From contig JAHEDC010000008.1 in NCBI GenBank assembly GCA_024641425.1, positions 1-32,882 of the forward strand: a stretch of DNA of 32,882 nt, written 5' to 3'. A program made the translations under genes and the position numbers. This document shows, in pieces, positions 1 to 7,776 of the stretch (positions are counted from its first letter, which is position 1; every line of letters begins with the position of its first letter). The notes below the pieces were generated by a model, which was not told where the DNA came from, made no database searches, and worked only from the letters and a program-made list of their open reading frames with translations. The stretch comes from Verrucomicrobiales bacterium. GTDB taxonomy: Bacteria; Verrucomicrobiota; Verrucomicrobiia; Verrucomicrobiales; DEV007.

Positions 1-65
1 CGGGCAGACAGGACACTTCACCCGGCCCGCGATGGGCCTCGAAGCTTCATCCAGCACCGCCGATT

Positions 66-971
66 CTATTCCTCGCTATTCAGCGCCTTTTTTGCGACTG
101 CCAGTTCCTTCAGTTTCTCGGCGCCCACCTGCGGATAGGCGAGATTCAGCGAGGCCAGGCCATCGATGACCGCCCCGGCTACCGCGATGCGGGTGAACCA
201 CTTGTGATCGGCTGGCACGACATACCACGGGGCCTCGTCGGTCGCGGTGTGTCGGATCATCTCCTCGTAAGCCCTCTGGTAGTCATCCCAATAGCCGCGC
301 TCCCGACAGTCCGCCGAGGAGAATTTCCAGTTCTTTTCCGGATTGTCGATTCGCGCCAGGAACCGCTTCTTCTGCTCGTCCTTGGACACATGGAGGAAGA
401 ACTTCCGGACTAACACCCCATTGCGGCTCAGATAACGTTCGAAGGCACGGATATCTTCGAACCGTTCCTTCCATATGTTCTTCGTGACCCGCTTCGGCGG
501 CAGTTTCTGGCTCTGGAGCAATTCCTCGTGCACGCGCACGACGAGCGTCTCCTCGTAGTAACTGCGATTGAAGATCCCGATGCGCCCCCGCTCGGGCAAA
601 TGCTTCTGGCAGCGCCAGAGATAGTCGTGGTCGAGTTCCTCCGAGGACGGCACCTTGAACGAGGCGACCTGGCAGCCCTGCGGATTGACGCCGCTCATCA
701 CATGCTTGATCGCACCGTCCTTTCCCGCCGCATCCATCGCCTGGAAAATCAGCAGCACGGCCCATTTGTCCTGCGCGTAGAGCATGTCCTGCAATTCGGC
801 CAAAGCCTCCACCCCGGTTTGCAATCCCTCCTTCGCCCGTGGCTTGTCCTCCGATCCCAGATGAAGAGTATCCTCCGGGTCAATATCCTTGAGGCGAAAC
901 TTCTTGCCGTCTGTCACACGGAACGGCCTCGAAAGCTCCTTCGCGATCTTTTCTATTTTCTTCAGATTCAT
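66..971 (-). CDS. ppk2: PPK2-family polyphosphate kinase
   Basis: A 301-residue protein of the PPK2 family, which transfers phosphate between polyphosphate and nucleoside mono- or diphosphates in the cytoplasm. The Walker A-type loop FQAMDAAGKDG lies at residues 76-86, followed by the conserved HVMSGVNPQGC stretch (90-100) and the Walker B-like RIGIFNRSYYEE (130-141). The length and the single kinase domain fit one-domain PPK2 enzymes. The MDAAGKDG/SGVNPQG pattern resembles the class that can phosphorylate both AMP and ADP, but the substrate class is inferred, not shown. It is divergent from the feo genes, with about 380 bp between the two start codons. Family assignment is firm. Confidence 0.93.
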   Translation of the reverse strand: MNLKKIEKIAKELSRPFRVTDGKKFRLKDIDPEDTLHLGSEDKPRAKEGLQTGVEALAELQDMLYAQDKWAVLLIFQAMDAAGKDGAIKHVMSGVNPQGCQVASFKVPSSEELDHDYLWRCQKHLPERGRIGIFNRSYYEETLVVRVHEELLQSQKLPPKRVTKNIWKERFEDIRAFERYLSRNGVLVRKFFLHVSKDEQKKRFLARIDNPEKNWKFSSADCRERGYWDDYQRAYEEMIRHTATDEAPWYVVPADHKWFTRIAVAGAVIDGLASLNLAYPQVGAEKLKELAVAKKALNSEE

Positions 972-1290
972 GGCTGGGTTTGGCTTCGGATTGAATCGAT
1001 TCTGGGATGTATTCAGGAAAGCACCCCTGTCGGTCGGGGTTTATCGCTTCGTCGCGTCAGGGTTGGTGCCCTCACGAAACGAGACGCGCGGACTTTGGTC
1101 AATCCGATTCTCGCCGCACGGTTCTCACCCACCGACACGGCGGCGGAATTTCCCCGCGGGGCGTGGCCCAAACCCCAACTCCATTGAATGGAGAACGGCA
1201 ACGACTGCGCCTCCACGGCGCAAAAATACCCGCCCCCCCCATTTCCAGTTGTTTTTGAGACGCAATCTCATTAAGCTGCTTGGAGAAAAC
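972..1290. other. Non-coding gap between ppk2 and the feo genes
   Basis: About 320 bp separate the divergent ppk2 and feoA starts. Reading frames cross it, but none has protein-like content here. The only structure I can support is the palindrome at 1256-1270. The gap presumably carries both promoters. I see no tRNA or recognisable riboswitch. Confidence 0.5.
1256..1270. promoter_or_regulatory. Palindrome upstream of feoA, candidate iron-regulator operator
   Basis: TGAGACGCAATCTCA is a perfect 5-bp inverted repeat (TGAGA/TCTCA) around five bases. Against the 7-1-7 Fur core (TGATAAT-N-ATTATCA) it matches 9 of 14 positions by my count. It lies 84 nt before the ATG of the first feoA, where an iron-responsive operator would be expected. 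Fur binding is inference; another metalloregulator is possible. Confidence 0.35.
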
Positions 1291-1353
1291 GTGAATATCC
1301 GCTCCGCGACCCGCGTTTCTCATTCAAGCCGGTTTGTGAAAGCAGCCCTCGCC

Positions 1354-1599
1354 ATGACCCAACCCCGAATTCCGAAAGAAAGCCAGTCCCTTCGCCAGAC
1401 CCGGAAGGGCGAGCGCGTCCGCGTGGAGCGGATTGAAGGGGAGTCGACCGTCTGCCACCGGCTCCGCGAGATGGGCTTCTGTGAGACGGCCGAAGTGCAG
1501 GTCCTGAACAATTCCGGGGCCCTCCTCTGCCAGGTCTGCGGCGCGCGGGTCTGCCTCAGTTCGAAACTCGCCGAGTCCATTTTCGTCGCCCCGGCCTAG
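1354..1599 (+). CDS. feoA: FeoA-family protein, Cys-rich (first copy)
   Basis: An 81-residue FeoA/SH3-like protein, the small cytoplasmic partner of the FeoB ferrous iron transporter. Residues 17-80 carry the FeoA pattern, with a basic start, LREMGFCE (38-44) and a final strand ending SIFVAP. It is unusually rich in Cys (C34, C43, C59, C62, C67), which could bind iron, but that is inference. The ATG at 1354 gives the usual FeoA length and has no clear ribosome site. An in-frame GTG at 1291 has a good GGAG five bases upstream and would add 21 residues, so the start is open. It is followed after 47 bp by a second feoA and then feoB. Confidence 0.85.
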   Translation: MTQPRIPKESQSLRQTRKGERVRVERIEGESTVCHRLREMGFCETAEVQVLNNSGALLCQVCGARVCLSSKLAESIFVAPA

Positions 1600-1646
1600 T
1601 CGCGCGCCCGCCCGGAGCACCCACGGTTCCGCGCATTGCCGAAACC

Positions 1647-1901
1647 ATGTCCGATCCGTCCCTCCAGAAGCTCTCCGACCTCCCGATTGGCGCGACCGCC
1701 GTCGTCCATTCCCTCCAATCCGGCCTGCCCAGCCTGACCCGGCTCCGCGAGTTCGGACTTCTGCCCGGCGTCCGCGTCCAACTCATCCGCAAGGCCCCGC
1801 TCGGCGATCCGATGGAGATCTCGGTGCGCGGCTCCCTGCTTTCCGTCCGCAAGACCGAGGCCGAGGCCATTGAAGTTATGGTGACCGAGGATTCGAAATA
1901 G
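1647..1901 (+). CDS. feoA: FeoA-family protein (second copy)
   Basis: An 84-residue FeoA-domain protein with the typical LREFGLLPGVRVQ (about 33-45), APLGDPMEISVRG (about 50-62) and SVRKTEAEAIEV (about 65-76) blocks. It lacks the extra cysteines of the first copy, so the two are probably not interchangeable. FeoA proteins act with FeoB at the inner membrane in Fe(II) uptake. The TAG stop directly abuts the feoB ATG, with no gap, which indicates translational coupling. Tandem feoA genes before feoB are known in several phyla. Confidence 0.92.
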   Translation: MSDPSLQKLSDLPIGATAVVHSLQSGLPSLTRLREFGLLPGVRVQLIRKAPLGDPMEISVRGSLLSVRKTEAEAIEVMVTEDSK

Positions 1902-4004
1902 ATGAGCGAAGCCGATTCAGAGAGGGCCCCGCTCATCTTCGCCTTCGTCGGGAATCCGAACTTCGGAAAAACAACCCTGTTCAACGCCTTGACCGGCCTC
2001 AAGCAGAAGGTTGGCAACTATCCCGGAGTCACTGTCGAGCGCAAGGAGGGCGAATGCTTCTCCCAGCACGGGAAAAAGCTGCGTCTGATCGACCTGCCCG
2101 GCACTTACAGCCTCAGCGCCCGCTCGCCCGACGAGGCGGTCATGCGCGATGTCCTCCTCGGACGTCGCCCCGACACGCCGCGTCCCGACCGTGTTATCGT
2201 CGTCATCGACGCGAGCAATCCGGAGCGGAACCTCTACCTCCTGACCCAGATCCTCGAACTCGGCCTGCCCGTCATCGTGGCGCTGAACATGACCGACGTG
2301 GCGGAGGAGAAAGGCCTCGTCATCGATGTGCCGCTGCTTTCGGAGCGCCTCGGCGTCCCCGTCGTTCCCATTCAGGCCACGGAGAAAAAGGGAATCATCG
2401 AGCTGAAAGCCGTCATGAGCCGCGTGAACCTCGCCGCGCCCGAAGGCCACGAGGCCGCCATCCCCGCCGATCTCCGCGCCGTCCTCGAGCACACCCGCGA
2501 CGCCCTCGCCAAAGTCGGCGCCCCCGTGGCCTCGCGCTCGCTCCTCGAGCCGCTCTATCTTCTCTCCGACCACGACCCGAGCCGGCAGACGCTCGATGCC
2601 GCGACCTTCCGCGCCCTCGCCGCCGAGCGGAAGCGCGTGGACGAGGCTCTCCCTGGTTGGGAGGACAAACTCGTCGCCGCCCGCTACGACACCATCGGCG
2701 ACCTTCTCGATGGCGTCGTCCGCAGCACCGCCGACGGCACCGCCACCCTCACCGACCGCGTCGACGCCATCCTCCTCCACCGCGTCTGGGGCTGGGTCTC
2801 GCTCGTCGGGATGCTCGGCGTCATCTTCTATCTCATCTTCAGCTTCGCCGACATCCCGATGGGTTGGGTCGAGAGCCTGTTCGCCACCGTCTCGGGTTGG
2901 GTGGAGAACGCGATGCCCGAGGGCGACCTGCGCAGCCTCATCGTCGACGGCGCCCTCGCCGGCGTCCAGGGCGTCGTCATCTTCCTTCCCCAGATCGTCA
3001 TCCTCTTCTTCTTCATCGGGATCATGGAGGACACCGGCTACATGGCGCGGATCGCCTTCATCATGGACCGCTTCATGGGCAAGGTCGGGCTCAACGGTCG
3101 CAGCTTCCTCCCCCTCCTCAGTTCCTACGCCTGCGCCGTGCCCGGCGTCATGGCCGCCCGCACCATCGACTCGCCGAAGGACCGCCTCATCACCATCCTC
3201 GTCGTCCCCCTCGCGAGCTGTTCGGCCCGTCTCCCGGTTTACCTGCTCCTCATCGGCACGATGGTGCCCGGCGATGTCGTGCCCGCGCTGACCAAAGTGC
3301 TCATCCTCCTTGGCCTCTATGTCCTCGGCACCGTCGGCGCCTTCTTCTTCGCCTGGCTTTTCAACCGGACGATGATGAAGGGCTCGACCTCGGTCATGAT
3401 CCTTGAGCTTCCCTCCTACCGGCATCCCTCGTGGGGCTCGATCGGCCTTCATCTCTGGGAAAGGACGCGCCTTTTCATCCGCCGCGCCGGCACCGTCATT
3501 CTCGGACTTTCCATCATCCTCTGGGCCCTCATGACCTATCCGAAGACGGACACCGAGGACAAGTCGCAGGCCATCGCCGAGAGCTATGGCGGGAAATTCG
3601 GCCACGCCATCGAGCCCGTCATCAAGCCGCTCGGCTACGACTGGAAGATCGGCATCGGCCTCGCCGGTTCCTTCGCCGCCCGCGAGGTCTTCGTCAGCAC
3701 GATGTCGATCATCTACGCCATCGAAGAAGACGACGACGAGGAAGTCACCCGCCATCTTCTCGCCGAGAAACTGCGGCTGGAAAAACACGCCGACGGTCGA
3801 CCGATCTATTCCATCGCCACCTGCCTCAGCCTCCTCGTCTTCTACGTCTTCGCCATGCAGTGCCTCAGCACCGTGGCCGTGGTGCGCCGGGAAACGAACG
3901 GTTGGAAATGGCCCCTCTTTCAGCTAGGGTACATGACCGGTACCGCTTACCTCGGTGCGCTCGTCGTCTACCAGACCTGCCGCGTCCTCGGCTACGCCGG
4001 CTAA
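1902..4004 (+). CDS. feoB: Ferrous iron transporter FeoB
   Basis: A 700-residue FeoB, the inner-membrane Fe(II) transporter with an N-terminal G-protein domain. The P-loop is GNPNFGKT (17-24); the G3 motif DLPGTYSLSARSPDE is near residue 63 and the G4 motif NMTD near 129. The helical spacer is followed by a multi-pass membrane domain starting near residue 290. Both gate motifs are present: LLSSYACAVPGVMAARTI near 405 and PLASCSARLPVYLLLIG near 435. The length is within the FeoB range. A Phe in the variable part of the P-loop is less usual than Ser, Cys or Val. It starts immediately after the second feoA and is followed by a small Cys-rich membrane protein. Confidence 0.97.
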   Translation: MSEADSERAPLIFAFVGNPNFGKTTLFNALTGLKQKVGNYPGVTVERKEGECFSQHGKKLRLIDLPGTYSLSARSPDEAVMRDVLLGRRPDTPRPDRVIVVIDASNPERNLYLLTQILELGLPVIVALNMTDVAEEKGLVIDVPLLSERLGVPVVPIQATEKKGIIELKAVMSRVNLAAPEGHEAAIPADLRAVLEHTRDALAKVGAPVASRSLLEPLYLLSDHDPSRQTLDAATFRALAAERKRVDEALPGWEDKLVAARYDTIGDLLDGVVRSTADGTATLTDRVDAILLHRVWGWVSLVGMLGVIFYLIFSFADIPMGWVESLFATVSGWVENAMPEGDLRSLIVDGALAGVQGVVIFLPQIVILFFFIGIMEDTGYMARIAFIMDRFMGKVGLNGRSFLPLLSSYACAVPGVMAARTIDSPKDRLITILVVPLASCSARLPVYLLLIGTMVPGDVVPALTKVLILLGLYVLGTVGAFFFAWLFNRTMMKGSTSVMILELPSYRHPSWGSIGLHLWERTRLFIRRAGTVILGLSIILWALMTYPKTDTEDKSQAIAESYGGKFGHAIEPVIKPLGYDWKIGIGLAGSFAAREVFVSTMSIIYAIEEDDDEEVTRHLLAEKLRLEKHADGRPIYSIATCLSLLVFYVFAMQCLSTVAVVRRETNGWKWPLFQLGYMTGTAYLGALVVYQTCRVLGYAG

Positions 4005-4019
4005 CCCGCAAAGACCACC

Positions 4020-4187
4020 ATGCACCTCGACGAATGGCAGACCTGGGGCGCCCTCGCGGTCATCGCCCTTACCCTCGGCATTTTCGCCAGGGCGATCCTC
4101 CGTTCCCGGAAAAACGGCGCGGGCGGTTGCGCGGGCGGCTGCCACTGCACGGTGAAGGAGAAGATCACGCCGAAGGCCCCCCGCTAG
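4020..4187 (+). CDS. Small FeoB-associated Cys-rich membrane protein
   Basis: A 55-residue protein starting at the ATG 15 bp after feoB. It has one predicted membrane segment (about residues 8-27), a basic stretch RSRKNG and a Cys cluster GGCAGGCHC (36-43 region) before a Lys-rich tail. This matches the small FeoB-associated Cys-rich membrane proteins that commonly end feo operons. They are thought to assist FeoB, perhaps as an iron or redox sensor in place of FeoC, though the role is not settled. Position, topology and Cys cluster all agree. Its small size makes it easy to miss in automatic annotation. Confidence 0.8.
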   Translation: MHLDEWQTWGALAVIALTLGIFARAILRSRKNGAGGCAGGCHCTVKEKITPKAPR

Positions 4188-4213
4188 GCGGTCTGCGGGG
4201 CGTTCAGTTCCCC

Positions 4214-4235
4214 CCCTGCCTCGGCTCTCGCAGGG
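4214..4235. terminator. Weak hairpin between convergent genes
   Basis: CCCTGC (4214-4219) and GCAGGG (4230-4235) form a 6-bp perfect stem with a 10-nt loop. A second small inverted repeat, CGCGC/GCGCG, lies at 4251-4265. Both are between the convergent feo operon and hemoglobin gene. No T-run is present, so a termination role is only suggested by position. Confidence 0.25.
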
Positions 4236-4271
4236 AAAGCCCCCCTCGGACGCGCCGGAAGCGCGCCCACT

Positions 4272-4889
4272 TCACTCGGTCGCGGCCGGAGCTTCGGCCT
4301 TCGGCTTCTCCTCGGCGGGCTTCGGACGATTCAACACGTCGTCCCGAACGCTGCCCACCACCGTCATTACTTCTCCGATCAATTTCTCCGGCACCTTCAG
4401 TTCAACGAGCGTCGCCTGCAGATTCTCCGCGACCGCGTTGAAGTGCGATTCCTTTAGGTCGGGTAGATTCTTGTGCGCGGCGCGCATGTCCTTGCCCGTC
4501 CACGGCTCCGGCCCGCCCAAGGCAGTGGCAAGGAAGGCCTTCTGCTTGTTGTGCTGCTTCTTCATGTTCACGTCCTCGAAGAAATAATTGATCCGCTCGT
4601 CGGCGAGCACCTTTTTGTAAAAGATGTCAACCGCCGCATTGATCGCCGCCTTGCCGCCAAGCTGCTGGTAAAGGCTCGCCTCACGCGCAGTGTTGAATTT
4701 GTCCCGGCATTTCCCGCAACAGAACGCGTAGGATTTCTTCTCGTAGACGACCGTGACCGCCGTGTCCGCGTCCTCCTCGCAGACCGCGCACTTCGGGACC
4801 GGAGCGGCTTTCTTTTCCGCGGCCTTGTCTTCGGCGGATACGGGCAAAAGGAAACTGGCAAGGAGGAGGAGGGCGAAAAAGGTCTTCAT
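4272..4889 (-). CDS. Exported TRASH-like domain fused to a group I truncated hemoglobin
   Basis: A 205-residue protein with three parts. Residues 1-19 are a signal peptide (hydrophobic stretch ending PVSA). Residues 33-66 form a Cys-rich module (C34, C37, C57, C58, C61) resembling TRASH/YHS metal-binding domains. Residues 72-188 match group I truncated hemoglobins: YQQLGGKAAI, the FF pair near 103-104, AFLATALGG, and MRAAHKNL with H139 as the likely proximal heme ligand. The tail is rich in Pro, Ala and Glu. Truncated hemoglobins bind O2 or NO and are usually cytoplasmic, so the signal peptide and metal-binding module are unusual. It lies between the feo genes and tspO, which suggests an iron or heme related role; that is inference. 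Confidence 0.85.
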   Translation of the reverse strand: MKTFFALLLLASFLLPVSAEDKAAEKKAAPVPKCAVCEEDADTAVTVVYEKKSYAFCCGKCRDKFNTAREASLYQQLGGKAAINAAVDIFYKKVLADERINYFFEDVNMKKQHNKQKAFLATALGGPEPWTGKDMRAAHKNLPDLKESHFNAVAENLQATLVELKVPEKLIGEVMTVVGSVRDDVLNRPKPAEEKPKAEAPAATE

Positions 4890-5041
4890 GGGCGTTTCAG
4901 GTAGTTGGATTCAAGGGATTCGCTCCATTCGTGCCACAAACCGTATTTCCCCGCTCGGCGTATTCTGCGATTTTCCGCGCATGGGAGCCTTCGCAGGACT
5001 ATCGTGACGGCCTTCCATGTGCGATAAGAACAGGCACCTCG

Positions 5042-5515
5042 ATGAAAGTCAGATCCAAAAAGATCCTCGGCCTTGTAGCCTGGATCATCGTCACCTTCGC
5101 CGCCCCCGTAGCCGGAGCGTTTTTCGGTCCGGACGAGTGGTTCGCCGGCCTCGCGAAGCCCGCGTGGAATCCGCCCTCGTGGCTTTTCGGGCCGGTCTGG
5201 ACGATCCTCTACACCTTCATGGCCATCGCTGCCTGGCTCGTCTGGAAGGACGGCGGCTTCGGCCGGAGGCGCGTGCCGCTCGCGCTTTTCCTCGCCCAAC
5301 TCGCCGTCAATGCCACCTGGACGCCGGTCTTCTTCGGCCTCCACGCTCCGGGCCCCGCCTTTGCCGTCATCGTCCTGCTCTGGATCGGCATTGCGGCCAC
5401 ACTTGTCGCTTTTGGCCGGGTTCATCGCACCGCCGCCGGCCTTCTCGTTCCTTACCTTGCTTGGGTGACTTTCGCCGCCGCCCTCAATTTCGCGATCTGG
5501 CGCCTGAACCCCTGA
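5042..5515 (+). CDS. tspO: TspO/MBR family protein
   Basis: A 157-residue integral membrane protein with five predicted helices, of the TspO/peripheral benzodiazepine receptor family, which binds porphyrins and other tetrapyrroles. Family signatures are LAKPAWNPPSWLFGPVWTIL (about 37-56), a Trp-rich NATWTPVFFG (about 90-99) and the C-terminal PYLAWVTFAAALNFAIWRLN. The ATG at 5042 gives the standard family length; the open frame continues upstream to 4931 but that part is not TspO-like. It is divergent from the exported hemoglobin gene with about 150 bp between them, which fits a heme or porphyrin theme. Tetrapyrrole binding is known for the family, not shown here. Confidence 0.93.
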   Translation: MKVRSKKILGLVAWIIVTFAAPVAGAFFGPDEWFAGLAKPAWNPPSWLFGPVWTILYTFMAIAAWLVWKDGGFGRRRVPLALFLAQLAVNATWTPVFFGLHAPGPAFAVIVLLWIGIAATLVAFGRVHRTAAGLLVPYLAWVTFAAALNFAIWRLNP

Positions 5516-5561
5516 TTTCGCTTGCCCCGGCACGGAATTCCGGGACACGATGCGCGTAGCC

Positions 5562-5831
5562 ATGGCTACCGTGCGCTTCACGCAGAACCTCCAACGCCAC
5601 GCCTCCGCGCCGGAAACACGCGCTCCCGGCACGACCGTGCGCGAGGCGCTCGACGCCACTTTCCGCGAAAACCCGAAACTCCGAGGCTACGTCCTCGACG
5701 ACCAGGCCGCACTGCGCCGCCACATGGTGGTCTTCGTCAACGGCAGCGAAATCACCGACCGCTCCGGCCTCAGCGATCCCGTTCCGGAAGACGGCGAAAT
5801 ATTCGTCATGCAGGCCCTTTCCGGCGGTTAG
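5562..5831 (+). CDS. MoaD/ThiS-like ubiquitin-fold sulfur carrier
   Basis: An 89-residue beta-grasp protein ending in Gly-Gly (QALSGG), the feature by which MoaD and ThiS are activated as C-terminal thiocarboxylates. The N-terminal MATVRFTQNLQRH, central VFVNGSEI and DGEIFVMQALSGG fit the family. I chose the ATG at 5562 because relatives begin this way; an in-frame ATG at 5550 would add four residues. No moaE, thiG or activating enzyme is nearby. Instead it is followed after 24 bp by a BNR beta-propeller gene, a pairing I recall from other bacteria. The partner pathway is unknown, so no specific gene name is given. Confidence 0.82.
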   Translation: MATVRFTQNLQRHASAPETRAPGTTVREALDATFRENPKLRGYVLDDQAALRRHMVVFVNGSEITDRSGLSDPVPEDGEIFVMQALSGG

Positions 5832-5855
5832 GCATTTCTTACACACGCATAACCC

Positions 5856-6971
5856 ATGAGCCCGTTCCTCCACCTCGGCACCCGCAAGGGCTACTTCCGA
5901 CTCGACCGCGATGAGGACCGCCCATGGCGGATCGCCCGCACGGACTTCCTCGGCGTGCAGGTTCCCATGCTCCTTCCCGACCCGCGCGACGGCAGCCTTT
6001 ACGCGGCGGTCGAACACGGGCATTTCGGAACGAAGCTCCACCGCTCCACCGACAACGGAACATCCTGGGACGAGATCACCGTGCCCGCCTATCCTCCGAA
6101 ACCCGACAACGCGCCCGAGGTGATGTGCCCGGTGCGCCAGAGGCCGATCCCTTGGACGCTGGAGAAAATCTGGTCGCTCGAAGCCGGCGGCACCGACCAG
6201 CCCGGTCGCCTCTGGTGCGGCACCCTTCCCGGCGGACTCTTCCGCTCCGACGACCACGGCCAATCCTGGGAACTCGTCCGCTCGCTCTGGGATCGCCCCG
6301 AGCGCGCCAAGTGGTTCGGCGGCGGCTACGATTCCCCCGGCATCCACTCGATCTGTGTCGACCCGCGCAACAGTGACAGCGTCCGCGTCGCGATCTCCTG
6401 CGGCGGCGTGTGGGAAACCCTCGACGGCGGCGTGACCTGGACCTGCCGGGCTACCGGCATGGTCGCCGACTACCTCCCACCCGAACTCGCCGGTGATCCC
6501 GACGTCCAGGACCCCCATCGCATGGTGCAATGCCGCGACGAGCCCGATCACTTCTGGGTGCAGCACCACAACGGCATCTTCCGCAGCACGGACGCCTGCA
6601 CGAGCTGGCACAGGATCACGAACGACCAGCCCGCCGACTTCGGCTTCGCCGTCGCGGTCGATCCCGCGAAGGCCTCCCGCGCCTGGTTCGTCCCCGGTGT
6701 GAAGGACGAGGTGCGCCTCCCCGTCGACGGCAAACTTGTCGTCACCCGCACCGACGACGGGGGGGCGAGCTTCACCAGCCTCTCGCAAGGCCTCCCGCAG
6801 GAACACGCCTACCACCTCGTCTACCGCCACGCCCTCGACAGCGACCCCAGCGGCTCACGCCTCGCCATGGGCTCCACCACCGGCTCCCTCTGGACCAGCG
6901 ACGACGCCGGCGACTCCTGGAACCTCCTCAGCCACGACCTCCCCCCGGTCTTCTGCGTGCGGTTCGGATGA
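5856..6971 (+). CDS. BNR/Asp-box beta-propeller protein (sialidase-like fold)
   Basis: A 371-residue protein built from repeated Asp-box (BNR) motifs of the S/T-x-D-x-G-x-S/T-W/F type: STDNGTSWDE, SDDHGQSWEL, TLDGGVTWTC, STDACTSWHR, TDDGGASFTS and SDDAGDSWNL. Six such motifs indicate a sialidase/YCF48-like beta-propeller. There is no signal peptide, so it is probably cytoplasmic. Sialidase activity should not be assumed, because Asp boxes are structural and I do not see the Arg triad or catalytic Tyr/Glu placed with confidence. It follows a MoaD/ThiS-like gene by 24 bp and is probably co-transcribed with it. Function unknown. Confidence 0.85.
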   Translation: MSPFLHLGTRKGYFRLDRDEDRPWRIARTDFLGVQVPMLLPDPRDGSLYAAVEHGHFGTKLHRSTDNGTSWDEITVPAYPPKPDNAPEVMCPVRQRPIPWTLEKIWSLEAGGTDQPGRLWCGTLPGGLFRSDDHGQSWELVRSLWDRPERAKWFGGGYDSPGIHSICVDPRNSDSVRVAISCGGVWETLDGGVTWTCRATGMVADYLPPELAGDPDVQDPHRMVQCRDEPDHFWVQHHNGIFRSTDACTSWHRITNDQPADFGFAVAVDPAKASRAWFVPGVKDEVRLPVDGKLVVTRTDDGGASFTSLSQGLPQEHAYHLVYRHALDSDPSGSRLAMGSTTGSLWTSDDAGDSWNLLSHDLPPVFCVRFG

Positions 6972-7004
6972 GGTTTCCGGAAAACCGGACCCGTCCGCCC
7001 CATT

Positions 7005-7571
7005 CTACCAGCTCTTCGGATCCTTCGCGTCGAAGACACCATCCTCGCCGAGGCTGTAGCAAATGACGTCCTGCGCGATCCGCGTCCCGTCCGGGCCCAC
7101 CACGGCTCCATCGTCATTGGCATCAATCACAACGATGTAGGGCCGCCCCCAACCGTCCACAAGGCGCGGACCAAGCTTCGGATTGACGACCAGCAGACCG
7201 CCCTTTCCATCGCGCGCCAATTTCCCCTTATAGAATAGCGGCCCCCGGGAACTCGCCCCCCCGTCAGATCCATGAGACGTGAGGATGTCCACGAATCTTT
7301 CGTCCGTCTCTGTTTCGTAGCTATCCGTTGCAGCGACTCCGTTCGGAATGGGCAGCCTAGAGTATTCCATTTCGTAGGCCTTTACCGCTCGCACCAGATT
7401 CACAACCTCGTTGCTTTCTTCCCCATGATGCCGGATCAACGGTTCAGGCTGGTTGCGATGACCACAATATCCGAACAAGAAAACGGCAACGGCCACCACC
7501 CCCACCACCTGCAATAGATCCCGCCAGCGCTTCCGCCGCGCTTCCAGCCGTTCGAAATCCGCCCGTTTCAT
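7005..7571 (-). CDS. Membrane-anchored pseudopilin-like protein
   Basis: A 188-residue protein with a basic N-terminus (RLEARRKRWRD), one membrane helix (about residues 20-36) and an extracytoplasmic domain. The C-terminal part (GWGRPYIVVIDANDDG, then YSLGEDGVFDAKDPKSW) closely resembles the end of type II secretion-like pseudopilins common in Verrucomicrobia and relatives, including the Asp-rich loop that binds calcium in GspG. The classic prepilin peptidase site (G followed by FTLIE) is missing, so it is probably anchored rather than processed as a pilin. It stands alone, convergent with the propeller gene and divergent from parA. The role is unknown. Confidence 0.7.
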   Translation of the reverse strand: MKRADFERLEARRKRWRDLLQVVGVVAVAVFLFGYCGHRNQPEPLIRHHGEESNEVVNLVRAVKAYEMEYSRLPIPNGVAATDSYETETDERFVDILTSHGSDGGASSRGPLFYKGKLARDGKGGLLVVNPKLGPRLVDGWGRPYIVVIDANDDGAVVGPDGTRIAQDVICYSLGEDGVFDAKDPKSW

Positions 7572-7671
7572 CCCCCATCATCCTTCCTCCGCTTCCGAAA
7601 TCAAGGCGGCGGGGCGGATTGTCAGAGGGAAGGACGAGGAGGAGGAGCGGGGCGTGGCCTCCGAATCCCCC

Positions 7672-7700
7672 AATTAACCAATATCCAATAACCAATAACC
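7672..7700. repeat. AT-rich heptamer repeat (AATAACC units)
   Basis: Four degenerate units in tandem: AATTAACC, AATATCC, AATAACC, AATAACC. The run lies in the gap upstream of parA, in an otherwise GC-rich region, and a shorter version recurs near 16323-16340. Role unknown. Confidence 0.7.
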
Positions 7701-7776
7701 ATTTGCCCCCCGTCCCGGAATTGTCTATTGCTTGGGTTCCCCCCGCGCCGAACCCACACCCAGCCACCAGACCGGA

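Noticed and set aside
1917-3788. Long minus-strand open frame (623 residues) opposite feoB
   Set aside because: It mirrors feoB codon bias, has highly charged low-complexity content and no domain; feoB on the plus strand is unmistakable.
5516-5549. Terminator between tspO and the MoaD-like gene
   Set aside because: Only a short CCCGG/CCGGG pairing is present, with no T-run.
5856-6971. Calling the BNR protein a sialidase
   Set aside because: Asp boxes are structural; no catalytic set was seen and there is no signal peptide.
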